From Caulobacteraceae bacterium (GTDB taxonomy: Bacteria > Pseudomonadota > Alphaproteobacteria > Caulobacterales > Caulobacteraceae), in assembly GCA_947475735.1 (NCBI GenBank), contig CANJLQ010000007.1, forward strand, positions 62,001-126,000: 64,000 nucleotides of DNA, given 5' to 3'. The translations under genes were made by a program, and so were the position numbers. Each line of letters starts with the position of its first letter. Position 1 is the stretch's first letter. Positions 62,731 to 64,000 of this stretch are shown in pieces. Below the pieces are notes generated by a model that worked only from the letters and a program-made list of their open reading frames with translations, did no database searches and was not told the origin of the DNA.

Positions 62731-63062
62731 ACGTCGAAACCGTCGTGCAGGGGCAACTGGACGCCTACAATGCCCAGGACATCGAGGCCTTCGTCGGTCA
62801 TTTCGCCGACGATATCACGGTCTCGGACCTGAACGCCGCGCCCAATCTGACGGGTCTGGACGCCTATCGCGAGCGCCACGTCGGCCTGTTCGCCCAATAC
62901 CCGATGAACCGCGCGGAACTGCTGTCCCGCATCGTGATCGGCAAGACCGTGATCGACCACGAGCGCGTCTTCCGCACACCCGACGCCACGCCGTTCGAGG
63001 TCGCGGCCATCTATACCTTCGCCGGCGACAAGATTGCCCGCGTCGACTTCGTGAAAGCCTGA
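62727..63062 (+). CDS. NTF2-like (SnoaL/steroid-isomerase type) protein inside the nuo operon
   Basis: A 111-residue single cone-shaped alpha+beta domain: QLDAYNAQDIEAFVGHFADDITV, GLDAYRERHVGLFA and a final IYTFAGDKIARVDFVKA match small nuclear-transport-factor-2-like proteins. The catalytic pocket residues cannot be fixed. ATG 62727 overlaps the upstream stop. Why an NTF2-like fold lies between nuoD and nuoE is unknown; the arrangement probably recurs in close relatives. Confidence 0.82.
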   Translation: MNVETVVQGQLDAYNAQDIEAFVGHFADDITVSDLNAAPNLTGLDAYRERHVGLFAQYPMNRAELLSRIVIGKTVIDHERVFRTPDATPFEVAAIYTFAGDKIARVDFVKA

Positions 63063-63065
63063 TCG

Positions 63066-63725
63066 ATGTCCGTCCGCCGCCTCGCCAAGGACCAGCCCGC
63101 CTCGTTCGCCTTCGCCAAGGAGACGATGAAGAAGGCCGAGTGGTGGATCGCGAAATATCCGGCCGACCGGCGTCAGTCGGCGGTGATCCCGATCCTGTGG
63201 CTGGTGCAGAAGCAGGAAGGCTGGGTCTCTGAGCCCGCCCTTCGCGCGATCGCCGACCTTCTGGGCATGGCCTACATCCGGGTTCTAGAGGTGGCGACCT
63301 TCTACACCATGTTCATGCTGGAGCCGGTGGGCTCGGCCGCCCTGATCCAGGTGTGCGGCACGACGCCCTGCATGCTGCGCGGCTCAAACGACCTGATGAA
63401 GGTCTGCAAGGACCGGATCGGACCCAAACAGACCCTGTCGGCCGACGGGCGCTTTTACTGGGAAGAGGTCGAGTGCCTGGGGGCCTGCGTCAACGCGCCC
63501 ATGGCCATGATCAACGACTACTATTTCGAGGATCTGACAGCCGCCGATCTGAACCAGATCATCGACGACTTCGCCGCCGGCAAGGCCCCTGAGCGCGGGC
63601 CCCGCGTCGATCGGGTGAACTCGGCGCCCGAGGGCGGGCCGCTGACCCTGACCGATCCCAAGCTCTACGACGGTTCGGCCGCCAAGCCGATCAAGCTGCC
63701 GAACACGGAGCCTGTGTCGGCATGA
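63066..63725 (+). CDS. nuoE: NADH-quinone oxidoreductase subunit E
   Basis: 24-kDa subunit with the N1a [2Fe-2S] cluster. The 219-residue protein has the thioredoxin-like ferredoxin motif VCGTTPCMLRGSN and VECLGACVNAPMAMIN, supplying four cysteines. The early VIPILWLVQKQEGWVSEPALR stretch is typical. It overlaps the next small gene; nuoF is expected beyond the window. Confidence 0.96.
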   Translation: MSVRRLAKDQPASFAFAKETMKKAEWWIAKYPADRRQSAVIPILWLVQKQEGWVSEPALRAIADLLGMAYIRVLEVATFYTMFMLEPVGSAALIQVCGTTPCMLRGSNDLMKVCKDRIGPKQTLSADGRFYWEEVECLGACVNAPMAMINDYYFEDLTAADLNQIIDDFAAGKAPERGPRVDRVNSAPEGGPLTLTDPKLYDGSAAKPIKLPNTEPVSA

Positions 63726-64000
63726 CCGGTTCCGACCTTCAGACCGACGCCAAGATCGCCGCTTACCGGGCGGAGATGCGCGCCGTCGGCCGCACCCAGA
63801 GGCTGGCCGGGTTCGGCCTGGTCCTGCTCGGGGCGATCCTGGTCTGGGGCGGCACCCAGGCGGGCGGTCTGGCCGAGATTGTGCAGATGGCGGGTTATGG
63901 CGCGCTGGCGGCCGGTTGGGCCCTGATGCTCGCCGCGATCTTCCTTCGCACGCGTCATCACCGTCGCCGCATGGCCGAGTTGAGCGAGGGCGGGCGATGA
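63722..64000 (+). CDS. Small two-helix membrane protein inside the nuo operon
   Basis: A 92-residue protein complete up to the last base of the window. It has an N-terminal amphipathic segment, two helices (about 28-46 and 55-75) and a very basic HHRRRM tail. It starts on the nuoE stop (ATGA). I do not recognise a family; it lies where nuoF would follow and may be another accessory gene. Confidence 0.75.
   Translation: MTGSDLQTDAKIAAYRAEMRAVGRTQRLAGFGLVLLGAILVWGGTQAGGLAEIVQMAGYGALAAGWALMLAAIFLRTRHHRRRMAELSEGGR

Overview
The window is a high-GC, gene-dense chromosomal segment from an alphaproteobacterium, most likely a Caulobacterales member close to Brevundimonas or Caulobacter. That placement is inferred from gene content and order: nuo genes with extra small genes inserted, a class I lysyl-tRNA synthetase, the lptF-lptG-lptD-surA-pdxA-rsmA run, and a tRNA promoter of Caulobacter type. 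No database search was possible. Nearly all of it is housekeeping chromosome. I see no insertion sequence, prophage, CRISPR array or rRNA operon, and no stretch over about 200 bp between genes.

Layout. 1-5750 (+): end of a receiver-domain protein, then fatty-acid synthesis (fabD, fabG, a small membrane protein, acpP, fabF), mltG and gmk. 5715-15975 (-): an aminotransferase, an exported dienelactone-hydrolase-like protein, and an outer-membrane biogenesis run (lptF, lptG, lptD, surA, pdxA, rsmA). 16075-18594 (+): pepA, holC and two tandem small lipoproteins of the I78 inhibitor type carrying a CTTCP motif. 18613-23648: an RcnB-like protein, a GST, suhB, efp, a membrane protein, and bfr with its ferredoxin partner bfd. 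23727-29769 (+): thiE, a MASE1-type histidine kinase, and a cyanide-insensitive bd oxidase (cioA, cioB) with a tiny DUF2474-like subunit that lacks a normal start codon. 29766-34525 (-): a YkgJ-type cysteine cluster protein, a VOC protein, an esterase, a thiolase, queA and a secreted unknown.

34622-44531: lysK, an SH3 protein, an S24-type regulator, a membrane protein, two tandem paralogues of unknown function sharing a GILDKP motif, two hotdog thioesterases, a ligase-associated exonuclease, trpE and ppiD. 44675-47713 (+): tpiA, secG, pyrG. 47895-53431: a lipoprotein, a flavin reductase, a beta-hydroxyacid dehydrogenase, a membrane protein and a large autotransporter. 53630-57630: an SPFH protein paired with a ribbon-helix-helix protein behind a strong dyad, a GT4 glycosyltransferase, an FrhB/BciB-like iron-sulfur flavoprotein, dispersed palindromic repeats and tRNA-Asp. 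57631-64000: an AbgT transporter, then the start of the complex I operon (nuoA-E) with three extra small genes.

The most interesting non-routine signals are: (i) a 38-40 bp palindromic repeat present five times, as two tandem doublets of about 50 bp period plus one single; (ii) related palindromes of the form TTGCRA-N5-TYGCAA at bfd and nuoA, with a half-conserved version at bfr, suggesting one iron-responsive regulon; (iii) the SPFH plus RHH pair with its own dyad; (iv) the bd-oxidase small subunit with a perfect Shine-Dalgarno but only ATC/ATC/ATT available as start; (v) the tandem CTTCP lipoproteins; (vi) the tandem GILDKP paralogues; (vii) a perfect 14-bp hairpin that includes the 3' end of tRNA-Asp.
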